DNA of 28,185 nt from Triparma columacea (GCA_030267965.1 BRYA01000584.1:1-28185); one strand, 5' to 3'. Numbered from the stretch's first letter, positions 12,890-22,493 are shown. The notes: generated by a model from the letters alone, not told the origin. Made by a program: numbers and translations.

Positions 12890-14068
12890 TCACTTCTTTT
12901 CGCGAAACTCGTCTGAAGTTTTGTCAGATTTCTTCTTTGAGCTCTTGAAATTTGCCAATGCTGAGGACTTCATGTTGGAAATCTCTTTCGAAAGCTGCCG
13001 AATCTCAATGTCGTGATTTTGGGTAGCGGAGGGCTCATAAAATTGTCTTCTTGCATTTTCATCCACCGATAGGAAATCTTTGAAGAGGGGGTCTTGGCGG
13101 TACTTTGGATTTTCTACTATCTTCCGCAGAAAGGCGTCCAAAGCGACCAGCCTCTCGGAAGTCACGGCTTTCGACCACTTATTGAGATGCCGCCGAGGGA
13201 ACATGCTGAATTCGTCGGCCCCGTGCTTTAAGACAAAGAGTTCGTAGAAGCTGCGGAAACCCGAGTACCGATGCCAGATGGACGCCTGACAGTTCTCGAA
13301 GGTGACCAAGATGTGGTACTGAGATGGAGGAGAGAGGGGGGAGGGGAGGGTTTTAGCTAACGATGCTGAACTCCAACACTTTTTGCGTTTTTTTTTTGTT
13401 TTTTTTGTTTTTGCGGATCGTTTCACGTCTGCTCTCACCTCCACGAGCTTCCTCCCAGTGTACTTTCCGCTCATTCGCCTATCACTTCGCGTAATTTTGG
13501 CCTTCACGATGGTGCAACATTCACTCTCTGTACATATGCCCAATTTCAGGCCGTGCTTGCACAGCATGGGGGGTTTCTCCGAGGGAATGTGACTTGTCTT
13601 GAGCTTCCCTGTCGCCTTCTTCGCCGCAAAATCACTGCAAACGTACATTTTCCTGAAGGCTGTCTCGTTGAATACCTCGGCCATGGGGACGGCTTCCTCC
13701 CTGTCGTCCTCCTCCTCCTCGCCGTCGCTCGCGGACCCGGACCTGTGCCCTCTCGTTCTTGAGTTCGGGAGATCTCGGGTTCGGTTTTGGGACAGTTCTT
13801 GCTTGCCCCCTCTAGGGTATATCTTCCCGCTGTTGGGGGAAGAGTCACTGCTAAGGCTCATTGCTGTTGACGCCAGGCTGAGAGCCAATGCAGGGACAGC
13901 ATCCTCGTTTAACGTTACCCTTGTTGGCGACTGCGACTGGTGCCTCCTCCTGACACCCCTTCTTGACGAAGGAGTGTTCCTGCTCCTGGAAAACCCAACC
14001 ACCCTGTCCACCTTCGGGGAGTTCTCCTTCTCCTTGGGGGGAGAGCGCTGGGAAACGAGGGAACTCAT
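12890..14068 (-). CDS. PX-domain phosphoinositide-binding protein (two exons)
   Basis: Join complement of 14068-13439 and 13318-12890, 352 residues. Residues 1 to about 140 are Ser/Arg/Pro-rich and probably disordered, with an acidic run. A Cys/His cluster (MLCKHGLKLGICTESECC, about 165-182) follows, then a PX domain (about 183-310): VKAKITRSD, then KLVE joined by splicing to YHILVTFENC, then the RYSGF motif whose Arg contacts phosphoinositide in PX folds, FPRRHLNK in place of the usual Pro-x-x-Pro loop, and the helices LDAFLRKIVENPKY and PLFKDFLSV. A Lys/Ser-rich helix ends the protein. PX proteins bind PI3P-rich membranes and often act in endosomal sorting. The intron (13319-13438) starts GTGAGA and ends CCATCTCAG; it is 120 bp and stop-free, so an unspliced reading of 392 residues is also open. 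Removing it restores a continuous PX strand, which is why I call it an intron. Confidence 0.85.
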   Translation of the reverse strand: MSSLVSQRSPPKEKENSPKVDRVVGFSRSRNTPSSRRGVRRRHQSQSPTRVTLNEDAVPALALSLASTAMSLSSDSSPNSGKIYPRGGKQELSQNRTRDLPNSRTRGHRSGSASDGEEEEDDREEAVPMAEVFNETAFRKMYVCSDFAAKKATGKLKTSHIPSEKPPMLCKHGLKLGICTESECCTIVKAKITRSDRRMSGKYTGRKLVEVRADVKRSAKTKKTKKKRKKCWSSASLAKTLPSPLSPPSQYHILVTFENCQASIWHRYSGFRSFYELFVLKHGADEFSMFPRRHLNKWSKAVTSERLVALDAFLRKIVENPKYRQDPLFKDFLSVDENARRQFYEPSATQNHDIEIRQLSKEISNMKSSALANFKSSKKKSDKTSDEFREKK

Positions 14069-14177
14069 GTTTTTCTGTCTGTTAATGTCCTGTGGTCACA
14101 CAAAAATGAAGATCCTTCTTTCTTTTCGTCCGCCTTGGAATTGAGAGTGCCCAAAAGTTACAAAAGTGCCCCCAGTG
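14069..14177. promoter_or_regulatory. Short divergent promoter shared by the PX gene and the F-x-P repeat gene
   Basis: The ATG codons of the two divergent genes are only 109 bp apart, so both core promoters must lie in or overlap this interval or extend into the coding regions. I see no clear TATA box. The arrangement suggests co-regulation, but that is inference. Confidence 0.5.
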
Positions 14178-16954
14178 ATGGACAGCAATGCAGGAGTTCG
14201 CGCGAAAAGCGCGGCCATCTCCACGCTCGTTCAGCAGCTGCAACGAGGGGAGATCACAAAGGCTTCGATGTTCGCCAGGCTCTCAGCACTCAAGTCAAAT
14301 ACAAATTTGAGCAACAACTACGACACAAGTGAAAGTGCTAATATCTCAACTTCTCCTGGTCTTTACGGGACAAATGGGGGTGTTGGGTCCCCGATTGTTA
14401 ATTCGGGGCCCACTCCGTCAAAGCATACCGGCGAGTCTGAGGCAGGAGTGCCCAGGGTTATCTTGTCCCCGTCTCCGGGGGATTCAGATGTTTTGAGCTC
14501 CCCTGACAGAAGGCAGCTCATCCAGTCGCTTCTTGCAGAAAAGCGTAGGGTCAGAGATGCGGCAATTGAGAACGCGAATTCGTTCATTACGAGCAGTGGG
14601 GGTGACAAGGGCGGGGAGGAGGGGGAAGGGGGGGAGGAAGGGGAAGAGGGGGGAGGGGGACTTTCTATCACGGACCTAGACACCAACGGAGGGGTTGGGG
14701 CGGGGGAAGAGGTTGGGGATTCGGACTACAAACATCCTCCCCCTCCTCCCAAGCATCCACAGAGCAGTGGGGGACATCACAGCAACTTAAGGGCGATGTT
14801 GAGCGGTAGCGGGGGAGGAGCTGGCGACTTGGTTGAGGAGGGTGGGTTGGGGGGGAGAGGTGGGACCGAGAAGGCAAAGAGGAAGGGGAAGCAGCAGCAG
14901 CAACAGCAACAACAACAACAACAACAACAACAACAAGCACGACGACGACAGCAGCAACAACAACAACAGGCTGCGCAACGCGTGCAAAGACCGAAGACCT
15001 TAAAGAGGGGCGAAGATTCCCCGCCGCCGCCTCCTCCCGTCCACGAGCCCACCTTCTTGAGCACCAGGAGGGCCTCGGAGGAAATGAAATCGAGGACGCT
15101 CAGGGCCGTTAAGGAGGAAATGATGTCCGAGTGCACATTTTCTCCAACCATCAAGCCCCTTCCGGCTTCGTACGGAAAACCTAAGAAGAGTACCGGAGAT
15201 TTTTACGATAGGGCGGCAAGGTGGGCAAAGGAGAAGGAGATGAATGCCAGTGTAAGAAAACAAGAGAATCAGGACAGGGAACTCGATGGGTGCACCTTCG
15301 ACCCAACGACGTCGTCCAACAGTCATTACCGTCTCGGGAAGGCGGAAAGGGTCGAGAGGGTCGCGCCCTCCGCACCCAACGAGCAGGAGACTGTGAAGAG
15401 GCTCTATTACATGGAGACCAAGAGGCTGGAGGAGAGGAGGAGGCAGGAAGTCCAGGCGCTCAAGATGAAGGAGGACGAGGAGTTCAGGCAGAGCTGCACG
15501 TTCAAGCCAGACCTGTCGATCTCGCAAATGAACGGGGCTCACAAGGACGAGATACTCAATCAGGTCGAGGCGAGGTACTTGCACAGCAGCACGGAGGCGG
15601 CAGAGAGGAGGAAGCTCATCTTGGCCCACCCTGACATTGCGTCGCCTGGACCTGGGGAGTACGAGGAAGACAGGGTTGAGCCCTTCAAGACGCAGGCTGC
15701 CTTCAACAACTTTGATATCAATCAGGCAGGCTTCGGGTTGTCGGGGGGCATGGGAGGGCTGGGCATGAGGGGCGGGGGCGTGGGCAACTCGACCAGCACC
15801 AAGAGCTGGAGCTTCGCCCCCAAGACGAACAGCGTCAAGAAGAGCATGGGGGTCGCCAAGAAGTACCTGGAGGAGGACGTCGTGGAGAGGTTGACAAAGG
15901 CTGGGGTCGCGGGCCACCAGGCTAGGGCCATTAGCAAGGCTGTCGGGGAGGAGCAGGAGGACAGGGAGCTGAACGGTAGCAGGTTGGGATTGGGATCCTC
16001 TGTTGGGGGGAACATGGCGGAGCTCGGGGCAAGCGCCAGGAGCAAGGACGAGGCCCAGAAAGACTTCCATGAGTTCCTGGCGAGGCAGAATGCCCTGCAG
16101 ATTAGGAGAAAGGAGGGGAGAGAGAGCCGGAAGATTGCGGATACGCCCAAATTCACCCCCAAGGTCAACTCCAATTTCGAAACCCAGACGACAAGGGGGG
16201 ACTTTTTGCAAAGGGTAGAGAGGTACCAGACGAAAAGCGAGATAGCGACGCAGAAGAGGGAGGCGCAGGCCAAGTCGGTGCCGGTCGAGTGCACCTTCCA
16301 ACCCTCGGTGTTGAGAAAGAGCCACGAGATGCCAAGGAGGACCGTCGAGGACATGAGGTGAGGCGTAGCGAGGAGCAAAGCGAGGAGCGAAGCGAGGAGC
16401 GAAGCGAGGAGCTCTCAGCGTTGGTGTTGACGACGATAATTCCACGCGCTCGTATCTTTAGTCAGGACGCACACCCCTACTTCTCACCGTTGATTTTTTT
16501 CACTCCCCCAATGCTGACCCCTTTCGCGATCCGCCTCGCTCATCGCAGCCTCGGGGACGCCGAGCAGAGGGAGATCAGCAACAGGGCGCTCAGGCTCAAG
16601 GTGGAATCGGAGAGGTTGAGCAGGTTCAGCTTCAAGCCGACAATAAACCACGCGTACTCCAAGACCAATGGAAAGCAGACGGAGGGGAAGCTCCAGGTGT
16701 TGAAGGATCCAGACAGCTTTATCAAGAGGCTCGAGGAGCAGAAAAAGGTCAAGGAGGACAAAAAGGCGGCAATTTTGAAGGAAAAGATGGACAAAGAGGA
16801 GGCCGCCTGCGTAGCGGACGGGATGAGCAAGCCCTTCGCCCCAAAAATTACAGAGTGCCCAGCCTACATAAAGAGGATCGCGCATAGTATGCAAATCAGC
16901 AGGAAGCACAGGGAACAGTTTGAGACGAAGGTAGTGCAGCCAAGCTGGAAGTGA
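14178..16954 (+). CDS. PolyQ protein with repeated [ST]-F-x-P motifs, coiled-coil rich
   Basis: Join 14178-16357 and 16549-16954, 861 residues. ATG at 14178 gives MDSNAGVRAKSAAISTL; no upstream ATG is in frame. The intron (16358-16548, GTGAGG to CTCATCGCAG) is phase 2. Residues 1 to about 230 are low complexity with Gly/Glu runs; a glutamine tract with an Arg-rich interruption lies at about 239-265. The rest is charged helix punctuated by eight short motifs about 35-115 residues apart: ECTFSPTI, GCTFDPT, SCTFKPDL, SWSFAPKT, PKFTPKV, ECTFQPSV, FSFKPTI and PFAPKI. Several follow an E/D-rich helix. From memory, C-T-F-x-P-x-I repeats occur in cytoskeletal or flagellum-associated proteins of flagellated protists, so a microtubule or axoneme role is possible; I cannot name an orthologue. 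It faces the SelO-like gene tail to tail, with 135 bp between stops. Confidence 0.85.
14893..14967 (+). repeat. CAG/CAA tracts encoding polyglutamine
   Basis: A mixed CAG then pure CAA run encodes about 15 glutamines, is interrupted by an Ala-Arg-Arg-Arg group, and resumes as a second shorter Q run. The CAA run is uninterrupted over about nine codons, so length variation between strains is likely. Confidence 0.85.
16368..16412 (+). repeat. 12-bp tandem repeat inside the intron of the F-x-P gene
   Basis: The unit GCGAGGAGCGAA is repeated nearly four times (first copy with one change), starting 10 bp after the GTGAGG donor. The repeat is stop-free in one frame, encoding Ser-Glu-Glu-Arg units, but that frame does not join the upstream exon. 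Confidence 0.8.
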
Positions 16955-17089
16955 GGGGGGGGTAGTGGAGGCGAGCACACGAGGGGGTGGGGGGGTTACG
17001 TATTGCACGCAGAGTAAATTCTTTACTTTGATTCAGAAATGATTCGTTTACATTACAACACGCGTTTAACATTTCTCTTTCCATCAATA

Positions 17090-18556
17090 CTATTGAATGG
17101 AGCACGTATGGGGCGAAAGTGATCCCTGTGAGCCACGACCGCCGCGACCGCCGCCGCGACTTTCTTTGAGAAAATCGTGAATGCTGGCCTCAAAGATTTT
17201 CGCTGTTTTTGTTAAGTCGGGAAATAATTGGCCAATCTTGGACTCCATGCTCTCGACTTCACTATCGAATGTCGTACACAATTTGGCAACTTCGTCCTCA
17301 TCCCACCACATCCTCTCCAACTCCTTTCTTTGGATGCTATTGTCGTTTCCCAGCAACATCTCCCAAGCCTCCAGCTCCCAATCGCCAGCCTTTTCCTCGA
17401 CAAGCTGGATGTACCGGTACAGTTGGTGGGGTCGCGGATATAGCACGCTGGTCTCCTCCTCCTCGTTATCCTCCTCCTCGTCATCATTGATTTCGCCAAA
17501 GAAGACTCTGAGCTCCATTCGTGCATGAAATTCGTTTATGAGTGCGTCGTCAAACGCCAGGTCCACCTCGACAAGGTCCACCCCTCCAAGAATCTCTGCA
17601 GTTCTTCGCAACATCCACTTCACGCCCTCGGCCTGTCGCCCAAAACTATACAACAGACCCTCTTCGTCCACCTTGTTGCTCACATAATCGAGGTCGTAGC
17701 GTCCAAGGAATGATGCAACGTTAAGGTCAAACGTTAAGCCGTCTACTGAGATATTATCTGAGTTGAGGTTACCGTGTGTGAAGCCTACCGCTGCCCAGCT
17801 TCCAGCCATGATTCCAAGTTTCTTTGCAGTCTCATTGAAAAAACATCGCCGTGAACAGTCACAGCCCTTGTGCGTGAGCTTGCAGACCTCATTGAAACTA
17901 GATTCATCAAGAACCTGCCCCAACCTGTGTATTCTTCCCACCCCTCTTTCAAGAACACCTCCAACGTACAAGTAGTAGGTTCCCTCATAATTTCGGTCCC
18001 GAATGCTGGCGTCCTCCAAGCAAGGGAGGAGGAATAGGTTTGTGGTGGGAATGACAGGGACACGCAGGGATGAGAGGGCGTGTGAAAGCAAGTATTCCCT
18101 ACAAACTGCTTGGAAAGTGGCACGACCATCATCATTTGCAAGGCCTGTTCCAAGGGGCGTTTTCCCTAATCCCTTCCACCCCCTATCGCCTCGTATTGAA
18201 GAGTGGCACCTCCCGTCTCCCTTTTCTACTGGCGTTGGGTCGTACCATTGCAGGGACGAGTAACGGAAAGAGACGAGATCAGGAGGGGGGGTTGCTGTGC
18301 CATTAAACCCAATCATCCCACACCCAGGGCTCTTCCCCACACTCATCTCACTCTTCACTGCAAGTTTCGACGTTGTAGGATGGGGCGGCGACGACATTGA
18401 CTCCTCGCACCTTCCAGTCAACCTTCCACATCTTTCAGGACAATCGCACCTGTTCTCACAGTTTATTCCCCATCTAGAATCAATGCAACCCTGGAACTGG
18501 ATTGGGATTTGGGCAATAGACGCCACGAACAACAGCAAATATATCACATAGCACAT
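17090..18556 (-). CDS. Divergent SelO-like pseudokinase with signal peptide and EGF-like module
   Basis: A single exon of 488 residues. The ATG at 18556 gives a typical signal peptide (MCYVIYLLLFVASIAQ); an upstream in-frame ATG at 18625 only adds AT-rich sequence. Six cysteines at 24, 33, 37, 39, 43 and 50 around SRWGINCENRCDC form an EGF/MEGF-like module. Residues 125-325 follow SelO (UPF0061), the AMP-transferring pseudokinase: WKGLGKTP (K128 at the nucleotide-lysine place), DDGRATFQAVCREYLLSHAL (E154), then SWAAVGFTHGNLNSDNISV and LTFDLN, SFLGRYD, LLYSFGRQ. H261, N265, D267, N268 and D277 match the SelO HGxxNxDN and DYG motifs, but DYG has become DLN. An acidic loop lies near 357-369 and the C-terminal helical part is short. 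The sequence ends four residues after a single Cys. SelO is usually cytosolic or mitochondrial, so the secretory start is unusual. Activity cannot be judged from sequence. Confidence 0.72.
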   Translation of the reverse strand: MCYVIYLLLFVASIAQIPIQFQGCIDSRWGINCENRCDCPERCGRLTGRCEESMSSPPHPTTSKLAVKSEMSVGKSPGCGMIGFNGTATPPPDLVSFRYSSLQWYDPTPVEKGDGRCHSSIRGDRGWKGLGKTPLGTGLANDDGRATFQAVCREYLLSHALSSLRVPVIPTTNLFLLPCLEDASIRDRNYEGTYYLYVGGVLERGVGRIHRLGQVLDESSFNEVCKLTHKGCDCSRRCFFNETAKKLGIMAGSWAAVGFTHGNLNSDNISVDGLTFDLNVASFLGRYDLDYVSNKVDEEGLLYSFGRQAEGVKWMLRRTAEILGGVDLVEVDLAFDDALINEFHARMELRVFFGEINDDEEEDNEEEETSVLYPRPHQLYRYIQLVEEKAGDWELEAWEMLLGNDNSIQRKELERMWWDEDEVAKLCTTFDSEVESMESKIGQLFPDLTKTAKIFEASIHDFLKESRGGGRGGRGSQGSLSPHTCSIQ

Positions 18557-19787
18557 CAATGTAGTGCATGGGAGATCAATGAAAAAAGTGAAAATCAGAA
18601 AAAAAAATCTACACGAAAAAAGCAATCAATTATCAAGGTAAATAATATTTGTATCATAAATAAGTAATGAGAACATTAAGCTTCAAACATGACATACTTG
18701 AAATGTGATAATTTATAATTTTTTCGATTACTCCCAAAATACTTATTACTATTTTTGATAATAATTTAATCATAAAATAAATACATAAAAATCAAAAACA
18801 TAAATCATAGAATAAATAGATGATACGATTTCGAAAAATATTTCCGGTCCCATTGGTGTCTTCTACAGCTCCAAATTTGTTATTAGTAGTTCAAATAAAA
18901 TTTAGAATATATAAGGCTGAAAAGAAATCAGATTAGAATTTTTGATAGGAATTATGTGTCATTATGGGTGAGTTACGGTACGCTAGAATGAAAAATCACA
19001 GTGTTTGTACCACAATTAGGCCCTATCATGCCCTACCCCCCTCGACAACATCTTCGTCTGCCCTTATGAGCCCCTCTCCATCCTTTTCTTTTACCGCCCA
19101 GATTACTGCAGGCACCATAACCCAACCCAGAGGGAGAAAGTTGAAGATTATCGCACGAAAAACAAGACACTCCCTCCTGCTGCCGCCCACACCGACAATT
19201 TTTCGTAGGTATAAATTTAGACAATGAAATTTTGCCGATTTTCGATTTGTGTCAGAAATAACGATGTACAGTTCGGACTGTAATGCAAGTATTGAGGGAG
19301 TAAGCATCTCTCTAGAGGGCGTTGACGTGGTATGAACACAGTCAGCAACTCTCACTCGTTACGATCGTGATATCAGCAAGTTTATTTCAGCAAAAGGGAC
19401 GGGCTGATGTGCTGATCTTAACCTCATATCTTTTCTCTTTTTATTACTAGTTACTTCTATTTTTTAAAGTGTGTACCTGTAAGGTGATTCCGCGTAGTAG
19501 TTGTTACAAATCGTTCAAATATGATAAAAAGTTAAATGATTTTAAGAGGAAATGTTGTTTTCTGCGGTAACCCTCACAAGACAAAAAGTGAATCAAAGGG
19601 AAGCATTCGGGGGATGATGAACATGGAGGAGAGGGATAAGGTCACATTTGGAAGGGTTAAAAAAGAAAGCTAACTAAAAAAAAAGCCGGACGGCTTTGTG
19701 TCTTTCAATCTTTCTCCCTTTTTTCCCCTTCTGTGTTGCTCGCCTCCTTTTGCTCGCCTTCCCCCCCTCTCCCCCCCTCTCCCCCCC
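18557..19787. other. AT-rich intergenic region with one duplicated gene fragment
   Basis: About 1.2 kb lies between the start of the SelO-like gene and the 3' end of the PDZ gene. Bases 18560-18990 and roughly 19200-19690 are strongly AT-rich with many homopolymer A and T runs, unlike the GC-richer, C/G-tract-rich surroundings. The region must hold the promoter of the SelO-like gene (near 18557-18750) and the polyadenylation region of the PDZ gene, which has a CT-rich repeat at 19755-19790. Apart from the gene fragment at about 19010-19196, I find no coding potential, tRNA or terminal repeats. Confidence 0.7.
19010..19196 (-). pseudogene. Frameshifted duplicate of the 3' end of the multi-pass membrane gene at 22820
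   Basis: About 187 bp match 22803-22989 with roughly eight substitutions and one single-base deletion. The copy covers the last 55 or so codons and a few bases of 3' flank of the multi-pass membrane protein, in the same orientation. The deletion (TATCGCACG against TATCGACACG on the plus strand) shifts the frame, so FNFLPLGWVMVPAVIWAV is kept but the residues before it are not. The homology stops abruptly at CCCACACCG. The TGA is retained at 19026-19028. No exon 1 or upstream part is present. Confidence 0.85.
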
Positions 19788-22493
19788 TCAAATGTTGTCA
19801 ACAACGAAGAGTGCGGCATCAACGACCCTCCCTAAAACTCTCTCATTCTTGTCCTTCTCCAGTGCCTTGCACCTAGACTTCAAGCCCAGAAGCTGACTGA
19901 ACTCTGCTGACACCTGGTTGGCCTCGTCCACATTCTCCGGAAGTGGGATTACATAGTTCCCCTTGATCTTGCCCAACATCTTAGAATTCTTATGTTTCTC
20001 ACTCCTGAGCTCGTAATTCACGTGGATTACGTAACCGTGATCAAGCTTATCTATCCCGTAATCTAAAGGTACAAAACCACGCTCCTGGGCATTCACAACA
20101 CTGAACAAAGGGCTATAGAAATGCTGCCTTGAGATCCAGCAAACTGGCTCGCACCCGAGCATGTTGTATTGCCCAAAGTGCTTGAACTTCCTCTTGCAGT
20201 ATATCTTGTTGGTTATCTTGTTGGTTATGCCTGGATGTGGCCGGTACTTCTTCTTACCCTTCCGACCCACGTAAACTCTCGTCGCCTCCTCCCACAGTTC
20301 CTTCGATACCTTCCAAGCATGGACATTCTCATTCTTGAAGAGCTTTCCCAGGGAGTACTTCCTGAACTTATATGTCGCCATAGGAATGAGGAAAAAGAGA
20401 GAGTAGAAGCCAAGCCCATACACAACCCATTCATTCCCTGTGAAATAAGCCACGAGCATGGCGACCAACATAACACAGACACCAACCTTGTACTTAAGCC
20501 GCCTGTGCTTCAGCCGGGCCGCCAACGCGGCCTTCTCGGCTGACAGAGGTTCTACCATTGAGGCGTTACCGAGCAGAGTCCAGGGTTTCATGTCTATTAC
20601 CTCGGCAACAGGCATGGAAGGGGGCGTTGATGTTGGAGGCAGTATCCGAGCTGAGAAGCGACGCTTCTTTTTAGGGGAAATGTCGCCGTCTTCTTTGGAC
20701 TTCTCCTTCTTGTGCGTCTCCTCCCCCCCGTCCCCCTCTCCTTCCTCCTCCTCTCCATCCTTCTCTGCAACTTCCCCCTTCTTAGGGCAGCGGCTCTTTG
20801 GGATCTTCACGAGGAACTTGTCGCCCCCCTTAAGCCCCGGTGGGACAATGAAGTTCTTCCCCTGCACGATGATATTATGCCCCTCCTTGAAATCAGGCGG
20901 AACTTCAACCTCAACCGTAGCCATATCGGACTCCGCAAGTTCTCTGACCCTCCTGACCTCAACAACGAATGGCCTCAGCGCGCCCATCTTTTTAGCTTCT
21001 TCGATAGGTATGTTCTTTCCCTGTGACGATCGGAGGCAATTGTGAGCGAGGAGAAAGTAGAATCATAAAGCATACAAATCTTTGCGTTTTTTGCTCGGCG
21101 TCTCACCTCTGTGCCAGGAAAGTAGATGATGTCGCCTTCTTCCAGCTTGCCCTGTAGGGGAGAGTCAGGATTCAGCTTTTCCACCATGGAACCGATGCAG
21201 CCGTCAGTGCGCTCGATCAGGTGGAGACCCATGCTGCCATCAGCTTCGTGAGAAACCGTTTCGTAGTAAGGTACGATGCTTGAAACCATGGGCGCAACTT
21301 TGCTGGTTGACTTCGTGACTCCCCCATCCTCTGTGATTTGAGCGATAACTTCTGCTTCATCTTCTGCGGTGGAGGAAGGACGGACGAGGCTTTAGATTAG
21401 AAGGCATGAGCTAAAATAATCCCACCCCTCACCCCCGATTCCTCCACACGCACCATCCTCGCCTTTTGACATGAAACATTTGCAGATACAAGGTATGATT
21501 GTCAAGAGGACAAACCAAACCCATCTGGACCCTCCTTTACTGTCTCGACTGATGCTGCCGCAATAGCAGTAGTCATAAGACTCACTATCACAGGTCATAC
21601 CATCTTGTGCGCACAGGCTGTCGCAGTAACTGCTGCATCCCAAAGAGGGAGTAGGGGACGGAGGAGACGGAGATGGCGGGGATGGAGATGGCGGGGATGG
21701 AGATGGCGGGGATGGAGATGGCGGGGATGGAGATGGCGGGGATGGAGACGAAGCATATATGTCCGTGCACGTTAACTCAACATCGATATTATTGCATGAA
21801 CCAGAATACATGTACTTATCACACTTAATAACTACACAGTAAGAGCTGTAATCACTTAAGTAATAGTATGAACTGACGGGGATAGTCCACGTTTTGGACG
21901 ACCCGCTGTCAAAGTCATGTGCCGCGTAGCCAGCAAAATAGTAGCTGTCTGTGATGAGCGAAGCGAATCGTAAATTGTTATAATTGAGGATCAAATAGAC
22001 TAAGACTTAGATGCTAATGATTTATAGACGCTGCTTAACTTTCCTCCGCATTCTCACCTGGATCTGAGTTGCAATCACTTCCGCTTGTAAAATAGACATC
22101 AAGTTTGTCTGACCTGTCCTTGCTCACAGTGTATTTGCAACTATACTTGGTGTAGTAATTGGTGGACACAGAAAAACTGTCGTAATCATTTGCGCCTATA
22201 TCAATGGAGGACCAACTTTGCAAAAGCCGATCACCCTGATCATCTGTCAAACTTTGGTAGTAAGCTGATGGCGACGGCGACGGAGAAAGCGACGGAGAAC
22301 GCGGTGGTGGCGGTGATGGTACCTCAATTTCTTCTCTGAACCCGTGCTTCATCATCAACATGCTTCTCAAATCGTTACCCATGTCCCCACCCGGCTCGGG
22401 CTTTCTCACTTTTTTTGAAGCTATGCCTTGGCAAAGGACCACATTTCGTAGAACAAATGAAACCCAAATTGTAAGGTAGATAGTAGCTTTCAT
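19788..22493 (-). CDS. Membrane protein with ectodomain, Ser-Pro-Pro stalk, PDZ domain and second TM hairpin
   Basis: Join complement of 22493-22058, 21948-21454, 21363-21107 and 21020-19788, 806 residues; all three introns (109, 90, 86 bp) are GT-AG with matching phases. A signal peptide (1 to about 22) is followed by a Pro-rich segment, a Cys-containing beta-rich ectodomain split across exons 1 and 2 (about 85-207), a Ser-Pro-Pro stalk (213-246), a Cys-rich knot (GCSSYCDSLCAQ) and a transmembrane helix (WVWFVLLTIIPCICKCF, 288-304). Inside is a PDZ fold (about 350-420): MGLHLIERTDG, DSPLQGKLEEGDIIYFPG, then IPIEEAKK. Next come two related strands ending VPP and KIP (435-470), an acidic and basic linker, a two-helix hairpin (574-612) and a C-terminal domain of about 190 residues that I do not recognise. 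PDZ domains bind C-terminal tails, so a surface-to-cytoplasm scaffold or receptor is plausible. No known family matches the whole. Confidence 0.8.
21669..21743 (-). repeat. Five perfect 15-bp repeats encoding the Ser-Pro-Pro stalk
   Basis: On the plus strand the unit is GGAGATGGCGGGGAT, five identical copies, flanked by degenerate ones. On the coding strand each encodes a Ser-Pro-Ser-Pro-Pro unit of the stalk. Perfect identity suggests recent expansion, so stalk length is likely to vary. Such Ser-Pro-Pro runs resemble hydroxyproline-type linkers of algal wall proteins. Confidence 0.9.

Noticed and set aside
15000..16445. Long minus-strand open frame of 481 codons
   Set aside because: It is antisense to the F-x-P repeat gene; its Arg/Leu/Pro-rich composition is what the sense GC-rich, Lys/Glu-rich codons produce in reverse.
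19026..19355. Possible small membrane protein of 109 residues
   Set aside because: Its last part is the frameshifted duplicate of the gene at 22820 and the rest is AT-rich unique sequence, so it is better read as a pseudogene fragment.
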